Shown here piece by piece: positions 26,057-34,098 of a DNA stretch of 64,000 nucleotides (position 1 is the stretch's first letter; each line of letters starts with the position of its first letter). The notes beneath the pieces were generated by a model. It made no database searches and had not been told where the DNA came from. It saw only the letters and a program-made list of their open reading frames with translations. A program made the translations under genes and the position numbers. Source of the stretch: Cellvibrionaceae bacterium (GTDB lineage Bacteria; Pseudomonadota; Gammaproteobacteria; Pseudomonadales; Cellvibrionaceae); contig JAOXRT010000246.1 of the NCBI GenBank assembly GCA_025800365.1, forward strand, positions 1-64,000, written 5' to 3'.

Positions 26057-27064
26057 CTACCAGCTGTGGCTGTAAACCAAACCACCCCAGACGACGTTTC
26101 TATCGGCCACACCATTGCGCACCTCAGAAGTATGGGCCCGCAGCATAAAACTAACTTTATGATGTTCATTCAAGCTATGGCTATAACCTAACCAACCTTC
26201 GATTAGCGCATGATTAAGCTCGCTAGAACTAAACTTTATTTCGCTGTCTCGAAACTGTCCTTGTAAAAAGGCGTTATAGGCTCGTAGTTTTAACGCAGCA
26301 CCCCAGAACCAAAAGCTCTCGGCCCCTTTCGCACTGCTAGTTGCCGCAGATTCACCATAGCTATTTAACTGAGCCTGGTGTTGCCACCAAGGTGAAACAA
26401 GGGAACCATATCGGCCAGAAACAAATAAAGAGGCCTCGGTAATATAGCCAAGCGAAGCACTCTTACCCCAGCTTAAGTCGTATTTCCCTAAAGCCTCTCG
26501 CAACAATGATTGTTGAGATAATTCATAGCGCGCGGTTAACTCTCCGCCATCAGACACCTGGTGATCCCAGCCACGTAAGTCACGACTGCCTGTTAAACTG
26601 TGCACTCCGTCCTGCAAATCAGCAAATAAATCGAGGCCCAGTACGCCAACGGTAAATCGACTATCGATGGATTGGCGCCCATTGCTATCTAACCAACGCT
26701 CAGAAGAAGATAAATAAAACAAACTGGCAAAGGGACGATCACTAGGGTTTAAACCCTCCCCTTCGCGCTGCTCCGGAGTAAAGCCATAAAGTCCAGCCTC
26801 GATACTGTAATGATTATCGGAGCTGTATCCTTCAGCAATAAAACCAGAGGCAACATCATGAAGCTTTGAATAAAACGGCAGGCGCGCCTCGCGATCGTTA
26901 TTGCTGTAGCGCAAACTTAAACCCGCCGTGTAATCTTGGTCACGACTGCTAGGGACTAACAAATCATTGTCATGCTGAATGGTAAAAGAGGCCGATTGCA
27001 ATAAGGGGCTTGCTGACAGCAAAATTGCAGTGCTGATTACCCTCAGCCATAAGGGCAGTTTCAT
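26057..27064 (-). CDS. LpxR-like outer membrane lipid A deacylase family protein (DUF2219)
   Basis: A 335-residue beta-barrel protein with a signal peptide ending near residue 25 (LLQSA). Family landmarks: HDNDLL at residues 31-36 followed by DQDYTAGLS, DRPFASLFYLS near 110, and GVHSLTGSRDLRGWDHQV, whose His and GWDHQ match the LpxR catalytic region; the C-terminus ends in aromatic Trp. LpxR removes the 3'-acyloxyacyl chain of lipid A at the outer membrane. ATG 27064 has TAGGAG six bases upstream. Whether this protein acts on lipid A is inferred from motifs only. Confidence 0.8.
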   Translation of the reverse strand: MKLPLWLRVISTAILLSASPLLQSASFTIQHDNDLLVPSSRDQDYTAGLSLRYSNNDREARLPFYSKLHDVASGFIAEGYSSDNHYSIEAGLYGFTPEQREGEGLNPSDRPFASLFYLSSSERWLDSNGRQSIDSRFTVGVLGLDLFADLQDGVHSLTGSRDLRGWDHQVSDGGELTARYELSQQSLLREALGKYDLSWGKSASLGYITEASLFVSGRYGSLVSPWWQHQAQLNSYGESAATSSAKGAESFWFWGAALKLRAYNAFLQGQFRDSEIKFSSSELNHALIEGWLGYSHSLNEHHKVSFMLRAHTSEVRNGVADRNVVWGGLVYSHSW

Positions 27065-27391
27065 ATGGTTTACTCCTAAGCTCTATAAGAGCGCCGAAAG
27101 ACAAAATAAATTTGTTTGGCGCAGAGCTAAAAGCGTGCCAATAGCACTTAATCAATAAAAACAATCACTTAGAGTGAAACGCCCCCAATAGGTATTCGTC
27201 AGTTTTAATTTTCTGGGGGCCAGCAACAAGAAGCTGAGATAAGGAAGGTAAAAAACTGAAAATTTATGCTCTCAGTAATTTGCGAATAAGCTTATAAGAT
27301 TAGACGAGTTAGAATATGTATTTTCGCCTTGACCCGACTACAGGTGCAGAGCTGAGACTAATATTTCGGTCGATATAGGAGTAAATATGCA
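27065..27391. other. Intergenic region between lpxR-like gene and MITE
   Basis: A 327-bp gap with no gene. It holds the ribosome binding site of the lpxR-like gene, a loose stem (GCCCCC near 27182, GGGGGC near 27218), and at 27374-27389 the ribosome binding site (TAGGAG) and ATG that presumably belonged to the MerR gene before the insertion. A TTGACC near 27331 could be part of its old promoter. Confidence 0.5.
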
Positions 27392-27657
27392 AGGGCCTGT
27401 TAACACTAATTCGGCCGCCACTGTTAGAGCTAAAATCGCCTTAATCAAGGCGCGAGGCGCGTAGTTTGGTCGCTCCAAATAAGCAACGAGCAACACCGAG
27501 TAAGGCGATTTTAGCCTAACCCTTCGGGCCGACTTATTTCATCGCTCGGCTGTGTTAGCGCTCGCTATAGTGGAATGACCACAATACGCTCACCCTGCCT
27601 TGCCGAATCGAAGAAATAAGTTCGGCAGTGACGGCCGAATTAGTGTTAACAGGCCCT
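27392..27657. mobile_element. MITE-like element, 266 bp, 31-bp terminal inverted repeats
   Basis: The ends are 31-bp inverted repeats (27393-27423 and 27626-27656) that match at 30 positions and begin GGGCCTGTTAACACTAATTC; an A/T pair extends each by one. Inside are a perfect 15-bp inverted repeat (27429-27443 with 27501-27515, GCTAAAATCGCCTTA) and a second 13-14-bp near-perfect one (27528-27540 with 27613-27626), so the whole can fold into a stem with two arms. No open frame of useful length exists, so it would need a transposase from elsewhere. It lies directly after the ATG of a MerR family gene. A TAAATAT occurs on both flanks, but the exact target duplication is not clear. Confidence 0.85.
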
Positions 27658-27658
27658 A

Positions 27659-28162
27659 AATATTTCTCAACTGGCTAAACACGCCGGCATAGCCCGTTCC
27701 AGTATTATGTATTACGAGAGAATTGATCTTCTACTGCCAAGCACAAGAAGCGACAATGGTTATCGCTGGTATGGGCCTAAAGAAGTGGCTCGCTTAGACA
27801 GTATCATGGCTTACCGCTCTTATGGAATCGTCATCGAGGATATCGGTAAGCTGCTCGACCGAAACTGCCAATCTCAAGTGACGATTTTGAAAGATCACTT
27901 TCAAAAACTGGAGCTTGAAATTAAACAACTACGACAACAGCAATCAGCGATTGTTGAATTGCTGAATATCGAACATAAGATAGAGGAAGATACTGTGAAT
28001 AAAGAACGTTGGGTAGCAATTATGGTAGCGTCCGGTTTCAGCGAAGATGACATGACCCGCTGGCATCAAAACTTTGAAAGAATGGAGCCGGAGGAGCACC
28101 AGAAGTTTTTGGAATCTTTGGGAATCAATGCCGCTGAAATTGAGCAAATCAGAAAACTATAA
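27659..28162 (+). pseudogene. MerR family regulator, start codon displaced by MITE
   Basis: The frame from 27659 reads NISQLAKHAGIARSSIMYYE, a textbook MerR helix-turn-helix start, then LLLPSTRSDNGYRWYGPKE (wing), a coiled-coil dimer helix (about residues 75-105) and a C-terminal effector-like domain to 28162. Upstream in this frame a TAA inside the insertion blocks translation, and the first ATG is at 27707, after the first recognition helix. The ATG at 27387 with its ribosome binding site is now cut off by the element and reads into a stop after 25 codons. The protein is therefore absent or lacks about 16 N-terminal residues and should not bind DNA normally. The frame downstream is intact, suggesting a recent event. 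Confidence 0.8.
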
Positions 28163-28194
28163 AACCTCAATAAAAGCCATGCCAAACAGAAAAA

Positions 28195-28674
28195 CTAAGA
28201 GTTTTTCTGTTTGGCCAGTTCAACATCGCCCCGGCTGCGCAATTTAGGTTTGTCACGCAGGCTCGCAAAAGGATCTTCTGCAGGCTTATAAGCTTCATCG
28301 CCAGGTTTAGGGGCAGGCGGAATTTCGGGCTCGCCGTTTAAGTCAGCAACCTTTTCCTTCGCCTTTGCTTTCACTTTTTCGAACTGGCTAGGCTCTGGTT
28401 CGGGGGGCTGCTCAGGCTCTCTGGCTTTTGATAGCCAGCCCAAATGAAACAAGATAAATAGCGAAAGCGCCCCGATTCCCAAGCCCCATTTAATAAAGAA
28501 GGAAATCGCCAAATGTTGGCGCTCACCCGTCGCTTCAGCGTAGCTGATATATTCGCCGTGAAAAAAACTCACTGCAAACCAAAAAAGCAAGAGGGCAAGC
28601 ACACTCAGAATGCTGCCTTTGTAACGACGCCATACCGTTGCAACGATGGCTAAGCGTACAAACTGCTTGATCAC
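28195..28674 (-). CDS. Small membrane protein of unknown function
   Basis: A 159-residue protein I do not recognise. Two membrane helices (about residues 20-40 and 62-82) are followed by a Pro/Glu/Lys-rich cytoplasmic tail (PEQPPEPEPSQFEKVKAKAK, later DPFASLRDKPKLRSRGD). The GTG at 28674 overlaps the stop of the preceding gene (GTGA) and is preferred over two GTGs at 28680 and 28683. With the next gene it forms a two-gene unit. Confidence 0.65.
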   Translation of the reverse strand: MIKQFVRLAIVATVWRRYKGSILSVLALLLFWFAVSFFHGEYISYAEATGERQHLAISFFIKWGLGIGALSLFILFHLGWLSKAREPEQPPEPEPSQFEKVKAKAKEKVADLNGEPEIPPAPKPGDEAYKPAEDPFASLRDKPKLRSRGDVELAKQKNS

Positions 28675-29108
28675 AACCACCACCCAAGGCCCAAAGAGGC
28701 AATCACAAATAATAAGCCTTTTTCTTTGATCTGGTTTTTGATTTGATCTTCCTCTTCTCGGACGACAATCTCGAGTGTCTCTAGAGGCAGGTTTTCAGGT
28801 TTTTGACCCGCAATTAAAATACGAGTACGTGCTTTCTCAATAGCCTTATTACGTATATTTGTACGCAATTTGCTTTTTACATTACGAAATGGGCGGGTAA
28901 TTTTATCACCCAGTTTTTTTGCGAAGCCCGGCTGCTCAACCTCAGCCTCTAAAATTGCTTCTAATTCCGGATCATCTTGATGGCTCGGCAAATTCATCGC
29001 CGCATCAAAATACTGCTTATCTCGCTCAAAACTGACGCTCACCGCTTCGGCTTCTAATACCTCACCTTTGGGAGCCTCAGTTTTGCTTTTATCTCGTTTC
29101 TTAAACAA
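28671..29108 (-). CDS. Tail-anchored small protein of unknown function
   Basis: A 145-residue, charged, mostly helical protein with a single C-terminal hydrophobic helix (GLLFVIASLGLGWWL). It starts at TTG (29108) with AGGAAG seven bases upstream; the ATG nearby is immediately followed by TGA. The charged region includes GFAKKLGDKITRPFRNVKSK and ENLPLETLEIVVREEEDQIK. It overlaps the next small membrane protein gene by 4 bases, so the two probably work together at the inner membrane. I do not recognise either family. Confidence 0.65.
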   Translation of the reverse strand: MFKKRDKSKTEAPKGEVLEAEAVSVSFERDKQYFDAAMNLPSHQDDPELEAILEAEVEQPGFAKKLGDKITRPFRNVKSKLRTNIRNKAIEKARTRILIAGQKPENLPLETLEIVVREEEDQIKNQIKEKGLLFVIASLGLGWWL

Positions 29109-29161
29109 ATCACATCTTCCTATTCACAAACAGGGGCAAACCATGCGTCATTTATTACATC

Positions 29162-29899
29162 CTAGGACAACAGCCATTGCCCCATATAATAAATCGCCAT
29201 CGCTAACAGCATCACCCCCATAATACGCTTAAACCATACATCGCTGATATGATTCAGCAGCCGCAGGCCAATGGCACTGCCAATAATGGTCCCCACACAG
29301 CAGATCACGATTGGCCACATAAGGCCCGGTAACAGTGCGTCTTGGCGCCATAGCTCTTCAACCCTGACTAGGCTTCCGACCAACAACAGCAATTGCAAAC
29401 TGGCCACTTTTTCAAGCCTTTCCAGCCCCTGAGACTGTACATACACCACCAGCGGGGGGCCACCGGTATTGTAGGCTCCGGCAAATAGGCCAGAAACCAG
29501 CCCCATCGGAATACCGACAAGGGCATTATTCGGCCGAGTCTCGGCCTGTGATGGATAAAACTGCTGTTTTAAGGCCCAGATTATCAATAAGCCTAAAAAC
29601 AGATTAAACCAATCACTACTAATTCTTTGTAAAAACAACACCCCAAATGGTGTCGCTATAATCACCGATAATAAAATGGGCCTTAAGCGCAACCAATTAA
29701 TATGACGATGTAAATTCAGTAATAGTTTCCCATTGAGAACCACCGATACAAAGGCCGACACCATACTGGCCATTTTTACGTCAACCAGTAGCCCTGCCAG
29801 CGCTAAAAACACTATCCCAAAGCCAAAGCCTACCGTACTTTGAATCACACCCGCCAACAAGGCTACCGTCGCTAGCCAAGCAATGGCCTCAATTGCCAT
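29162..29899 (-). CDS. TauE/SafE (TSUP) family permease
   Basis: A 245-residue inner membrane protein with about eight helices in two related halves. The second half shows GLVSGLFAGAYNTGGPPLVVY, the typical TSUP G-x-x-x-G-x-x-x-G-G-P repeat. TSUP members move sulfite, sulfoacetate or other small anions. ATG 29899 has AAGGA upstream. It is divergent from a TauD-type dioxygenase with a 227-bp gap, consistent with a role in export of sulfite released from a sulfonate. Confidence 0.85.
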   Translation of the reverse strand: MAIEAIAWLATVALLAGVIQSTVGFGFGIVFLALAGLLVDVKMASMVSAFVSVVLNGKLLLNLHRHINWLRLRPILLSVIIATPFGVLFLQRISSDWFNLFLGLLIIWALKQQFYPSQAETRPNNALVGIPMGLVSGLFAGAYNTGGPPLVVYVQSQGLERLEKVASLQLLLLVGSLVRVEELWRQDALLPGLMWPIVICCVGTIIGSAIGLRLLNHISDVWFKRIMGVMLLAMAIYYMGQWLLS

Positions 29900-29959
29900 G
29901 TAATTTCCTTAATTTTTGCCCATTTAGACCAAAATATCGACACTTTTGCACTTTTTATA

Positions 29960-29973
29960 CAAGCTGCAGCTTG
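29960..29973. promoter_or_regulatory. 14-bp palindrome between TSUP permease and dioxygenase genes
   Basis: CAAGCTGCAGCTTG is a perfect palindrome in the divergent promoter region, next to a TATACA that could be a -10. Possible operator controlling both genes; regulator unknown. Confidence 0.35.
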
Positions 29974-30126
29974 CCTATAGTAACAGGCCCGCCGCGGAAG
30001 CCTAAGGCGCCATTGTGGGAATGCCAAGCCAATAAAAAAACAAATGGCGAAATTAGCACAGCTAGATCCTCCCTACTGTGCTTATAAAGCATCACTGTAT
30101 TAGCAATTAGATATAGAGGGGAAAAG

Positions 30127-30951
30127 ATGATCCAGGCCAAGCCATTAGCCGCTGCACTAGGTGCTGAGATTTCCGGTATCGATTTACGCCAGCCACTCGA
30201 TGCTGAAACTATCAGCAGTTTGAAGCGACTTTTAGCACAATATCAGGTGATCTTTTTTCGCGATCAAGATATCGAGCCAGCACAACACAAGGCGCTAGCC
30301 GAAGCCTTCGGTCCATTACAGAGCCACCCTGCTTATGCAACAGTAGATGGCTATCCAGAGATCACTATTCTAGAAAGTACGCCTGACAAGCCGACTAAAA
30401 TTGAGGAATGGCATTCGGATATGACATTTATGTCCAAACCTCCTTTAGGCTCTATCTTGCGATCTCGAATCAGCCCCGAAGTTGGCGGCGATACGCTCTG
30501 GGCAAGCTTGGGTGCAGCGTACGAAGGTTTGTCGGATAAGATGCAAAGCTTCCTGTCAGGCCTTAGTGCGGTGCATGATTTTGCCCACGGTTTTCGTCAC
30601 AGCTTAGCGGAACCTGGAGGTCGCGAACGCTTAGCAGAGGCCTTGGAAAACAATCCACCAGTAGAACACCCCGTTATTCGCACACACCCAGAAACTGGAC
30701 GCAAAATGATTTTCGTGAACAGTTTGTTCACGACTCATATTGTCGGTATGAGCGAATCTGAAAGCTATGCCCTGCTTTGCTTTTTATTCCAGCATTGTAC
30801 TCAAGATGAATTTACCTGTCGTTTTCGTTGGGAAGAAAACTCGATCGCCTTTTGGGATAATCGCAGTACTTTGCATAAACCGATTAATGATTACTTTCCC
30901 GCGCATCGGCGTATGGAGAGGATTACCATTGATGGTGGGAAGCCTTTTTAG
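30127..30951 (+). CDS. TauD/TfdA-family Fe(II)/2-oxoglutarate dioxygenase
   Basis: A 274-residue enzyme with the complete facial triad: H96 and D98 in EEWHSDMTF and H250 in STLHKP. R261 and R265 follow at the same spacing as the 2-oxoglutarate-binding Arg residues of TauD (H255, R266, R270). Family members hydroxylate taurine, other sulfonates, sulfate esters or aryloxyacetates; the substrate cannot be read here. GAGGGG lies five bases before the ATG. The divergent TSUP permease favours a sulfonate substrate. Confidence 0.88.
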   Translation: MIQAKPLAAALGAEISGIDLRQPLDAETISSLKRLLAQYQVIFFRDQDIEPAQHKALAEAFGPLQSHPAYATVDGYPEITILESTPDKPTKIEEWHSDMTFMSKPPLGSILRSRISPEVGGDTLWASLGAAYEGLSDKMQSFLSGLSAVHDFAHGFRHSLAEPGGRERLAEALENNPPVEHPVIRTHPETGRKMIFVNSLFTTHIVGMSESESYALLCFLFQHCTQDEFTCRFRWEENSIAFWDNRSTLHKPINDYFPAHRRMERITIDGGKPF

Positions 30952-31263
30952 TCTCAATTACAGAGCCTGGCAAGATCATGGTTGCTGATGAGCTAAAAAC
31001 ACTCGTCAGCAACAAGTATTGTTAGAACCAGTTCCTACTCCCCCCTTAACCCTAAAATTTGCAATGTGGTAGCTCTTTGATACCTCATTGAAGGATTAAA
31101 AAGCTTAAATAAGAATCGCAAACCATAAAAGTACAACAAGCATTTTAATGTGACGCATCAGGCAGTAGTAACTGCTCAACGAGAGTAAAGTAAACGTTCA
31201 AAACCAATTCTCACGGAAGAACCAATCGCTAGTCACTTCAATTGAAAAACAGGAAGGCGAATT
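30952..31263. other. Intergenic region after dioxygenase
   Basis: A 312-bp gap. It holds a 12-bp stem (30981-31013, GTTGCTGATGAG / CTCGTCAGCAAC with one G-U pair), probably the end of the dioxygenase transcript, and otherwise AT-rich sequence with no recognisable gene. Confidence 0.55.
30981..31013 (+). terminator. Stem-loop after dioxygenase gene
   Basis: 12-bp stem with one G-U pair and a 9-base loop, 30 bases after the stop. No strong T-tract follows. Confidence 0.5.
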
Positions 31264-31683
31264 ATGAAACTTGTTATTAAAACCTTAGTATTTCTCTCCT
31301 TACTGCAAGCCTCTTATCTTGCGGCCTGCACTGAAAGCACCATTCCAAAAACTGTCGTTCAGGCGCAAATAGACGCTTATAACGCCCATGATGTTGATTT
31401 GTTTGTATCCTGCTTTTCAGAAGATGTTGAAGTTATACAGCTTGATGGCAGCAGGCCGACCATAAAGGGCCGTAAGAAGTTAAAAATGGAGTACAGCTTC
31501 CTTAAGCGTAAACCAAAGGAGTTTAAGGTAGAGGTGATTAGCACCTCTGTGGTGGGGCCGGTAGTGGTTTTGCATGAAAGGCTGCATGGCAGAGCCAATG
31601 GACAGCCCCCGCTGGATTTATTGGCCGCTTATGAGGTGAGAAAAGGAAAGATTACTAAGCTCTGGTTCCCGCCTATTTATTAA
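31264..31683 (+). CDS. Putative lipoprotein with SnoaL/NTF2-like fold
   Basis: A 139-residue protein. The N-terminus has a signal sequence ending in the lipobox-like LAAC (Cys about 22), so a lipid anchor is likely. The mature part reads like a SnoaL/NTF2-like small fold: AQIDAYNAHDVDLFVSCFSE, a central IKGRKKLKMEY, and a C-terminal strand pair ending ITKLWFPP. Such domains bind small molecules or act as isomerases and hydrolases; no catalytic role can be assigned. AAGGCG lies before the ATG. It appears to be a single-gene unit. Confidence 0.7.
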   Translation: MKLVIKTLVFLSLLQASYLAACTESTIPKTVVQAQIDAYNAHDVDLFVSCFSEDVEVIQLDGSRPTIKGRKKLKMEYSFLKRKPKEFKVEVISTSVVGPVVVLHERLHGRANGQPPLDLLAAYEVRKGKITKLWFPPIY

Positions 31684-31803
31684 GTAGGGAAAACCATAGC
31701 TGCTGCCCCTGCAATTCAATAACGATTCAAAGCCATCATTCATAATTTTGATTGGCGCTATAGAGCTGGGGGCAGCAAAACGGCGAAAACTCATTCACCT
31801 AGT

Positions 31804-32520
31804 TTAGGCGCGAAAGAAGCGAACCATCCAATTTGTTACTCGATCAAAGCTCACTTGATCATCTAAGCTTGCCAGCGCTCTCTCTACATTATCATTACCA
31901 AATACTTCACGGCGCAGTTTCAACAAAGACTCAGAATAATCCTTGGTGAATTCTGGGTGAGCTTGGAAGCTCAATATGTGATCTTCAACTTTTACCATAG
32001 CATTTGGGCAAAAGTCACTACTGGCCAATACTTCAGCGCCTGGAATATTTTCGACCACTTGGTCCTGGTGAGATACCAGCATAGAGAAATCATCCCCAGC
32101 TTGACCATAATCGGCCGCCGCTTCACTTAGCTGATAGTGATGCACACCCAAGCCCCAGCCTTGCTCGGCTTTTACGGTTTTACCACCTAAAGCTTGTGCC
32201 AATAGTTGATGCCCAAAACAAACACCCAGCATTTTCTTTTTAGCCGCATGGGCCTTACGAAGAAATTCTTCAGTATCGGCTATCCATTGTAGCGGCTCAT
32301 AGACAGAAGTTTTACTACCGGTAATCAAATAAGCATCAACCTCATCAACATCGACGGGTAATTCACCTCGTTGAACCTCATAGGTTTTAAATTCCAAATC
32401 GCCATCACACTCTGACAATAAGCGTGCGAACATCTCTGGATACTCACCAAACTCGTCGACTAACTGAGGACGTACATCGTCGGTCTTTAAAATACCAATG
32501 GTTAAAGTTGTGTTTGCCAT
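31804..32520 (-). CDS. Type 1 glutamine amidotransferase (GMP synthase-like domain)
   Basis: A 238-residue stand-alone class I amidotransferase. The catalytic triad is visible: C101 in GVCFGHQ and the His-Glu pair in FQAHPEF. TGSKTSVYEPLQWI and LVSHQDQV are typical of the COG0518 group. Stand-alone members hydrolyse gamma-glutamyl amides or glutamine. It starts at ATG 32520, 30 bases after the aldehyde dehydrogenase gene and on the same strand, so the two probably act in one pathway. The arrangement recalls gamma-glutamylated amine catabolism, but this protein is not obviously PuuD. Confidence 0.85.
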   Translation of the reverse strand: MANTTLTIGILKTDDVRPQLVDEFGEYPEMFARLLSECDGDLEFKTYEVQRGELPVDVDEVDAYLITGSKTSVYEPLQWIADTEEFLRKAHAAKKKMLGVCFGHQLLAQALGGKTVKAEQGWGLGVHHYQLSEAAADYGQAGDDFSMLVSHQDQVVENIPGAEVLASSDFCPNAMVKVEDHILSFQAHPEFTKDYSESLLKLRREVFGNDNVERALASLDDQVSFDRVTNWMVRFFRA

Positions 32521-32550
32521 ATTGCTACCAATCAATTCATCTTAAAAGAC

Positions 32551-33948
32551 TTAGCCCAAGCGCAGATGAAAAGATTTCGCTTGGGTAAGTTGGGCATAGC
32601 CTAGTGTACTTAAGCTTATGCCACGACCTGTTTGTTTTACGCCTGTCCAGGCGAGTGCTGGATCTAAATAATCACAGCGATTTAAAAACACCGTTCCAGT
32701 TTCAATCTGTTTGCCAATGAGTTTGGCCGCGGCTACGTCTTTGGTCCAAATCGAGGCCGTTAATCCATAGTCGCTATCGTTCATTAATTCGATGGCCTGC
32801 TGATCAGAATCAACCGGCATAATACCCACGACAGGGCCAAAGCTTTCCTCGCACATTACTGACATATTGTGATTAACATTCGTCAGCACTTGTGGCGCTA
32901 AATAGACACCTTCGCCATCGTCTAGAGGGTAATCGCTACTGTTTATCCACGCTTTCGCACCCTGAGCCACTGCCTCGTCAATCTGTTTTCTTACCCAGTT
33001 AGCGGCCGACGCTTTTACCACTGGCCCAAGTGTTGTTTCACTGAGGGTTGGAACACCTAGTTTTAAGGTTTTAACTTCTGCAACAAAATGCTCGCAAAAG
33101 GCCTCAAATTGCGAATTCGCGACATAAATGCGCTCTATTCCACAACAAGACTGGCCAGAATTAAAAAAGGCGCCGTCCGCTAGGGCCACTGCCGCTTCTT
33201 TTAACTGCTCAGCATTTAAATCTTCTCGTACATAGGCGGGATCTTTTCCACCCAGCTCAAGCCCTAAACCAATAAACTGGCCAGCGGCCGACTTTTCAAA
33301 TTCCGCACCAGCAGCTACAGAGCCCGTAAAGCAAGCAAAATCAACCTTAGCCTCACTCAGCAGCTTATTAGTTTGTTCATGTCGCAGGTGTACACACTGC
33401 AACAAACCACTTGGTAAGCCCGCTTGGGCACAGGCTCGCTGAAAATGCTCGCCTGTTAAAGGGGTTTGGGCTGATGGTTTAAGTATTACTGCATTGCCAG
33501 CTGCTAAAGCCGGAATGACCGAGTTCACCGTCGTTAGTAAAGGATAGTTCCAAGGGGCTACAGTAAGCACTAACCCAACTGGGGTAAGCTCAATATAATG
33601 TTCAGTATCAGGCGTGCTAGGCGGTTGAATATCAGCCAAAGATTGCTCGGCGATCGACAGCATATAGCGGCCGCGTTCTAGCAGGCCATTTATTTCACCA
33701 TTTGCATATCGACTCGGGCGCCCCATTTGCCAACTTATCTGCTCAGCAATGAGCTCTCGGTGTTCGTCAAAGTACCCTAATACTCCTTCTAGGAGCTTTA
33801 ATCGCTCGGCGAGGGGCTGCAGCTGCCATGCCCCCTGCGCCTCTCTGGCAAGCTCCAAATTCGTGTGTAGCTCTTCTTCACTGCAGTAGCTGCGTTGTAC
33901 ATACTGCTTCCCGTCTACCGGGGAGTAACAGCGCAATTGATCTGGCAT
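32551..33948 (-). CDS. NAD(P)-dependent aldehyde dehydrogenase
   Basis: A 465-residue aldehyde dehydrogenase. Catalytic C268 lies in NSGQSCCGIERI, general base E231 in LELGGKDPAYV, N134 in APWNYP, and FTGS is at the cofactor site. It oxidises an aldehyde to an acid; the substrate class is not clear, although the motif context resembles succinate-semialdehyde or gamma-aminobutyraldehyde-type enzymes. ATG 33948 has AAGGA six bases upstream. It is followed by the amidotransferase gene and is divergent from the amidohydrolase gene. Confidence 0.9.
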   Translation of the reverse strand: MPDQLRCYSPVDGKQYVQRSYCSEEELHTNLELAREAQGAWQLQPLAERLKLLEGVLGYFDEHRELIAEQISWQMGRPSRYANGEINGLLERGRYMLSIAEQSLADIQPPSTPDTEHYIELTPVGLVLTVAPWNYPLLTTVNSVIPALAAGNAVILKPSAQTPLTGEHFQRACAQAGLPSGLLQCVHLRHEQTNKLLSEAKVDFACFTGSVAAGAEFEKSAAGQFIGLGLELGGKDPAYVREDLNAEQLKEAAVALADGAFFNSGQSCCGIERIYVANSQFEAFCEHFVAEVKTLKLGVPTLSETTLGPVVKASAANWVRKQIDEAVAQGAKAWINSSDYPLDDGEGVYLAPQVLTNVNHNMSVMCEESFGPVVGIMPVDSDQQAIELMNDSDYGLTASIWTKDVAAAKLIGKQIETGTVFLNRCDYLDPALAWTGVKQTGRGISLSTLGYAQLTQAKSFHLRLG

Positions 33949-34098
33949 AACTCATCCTTTCGTAAAAACGCCCTCTCAGGCAGAAATACTGGGCCAACCA
34001 TAAGGTTGATGAATGTCCTGCTATACGTCTTTTTACTTAGCCAATAATTTTGACTTCAGTTATAGTAACAACAAAATACCAATAAAAAATGACAGGCT

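Noticed and set aside
27387-27464. 25-codon frame from the old MerR ATG into the MITE
   Set aside because: It is the remains of the MerR start followed by element sequence and a stop, not a gene.
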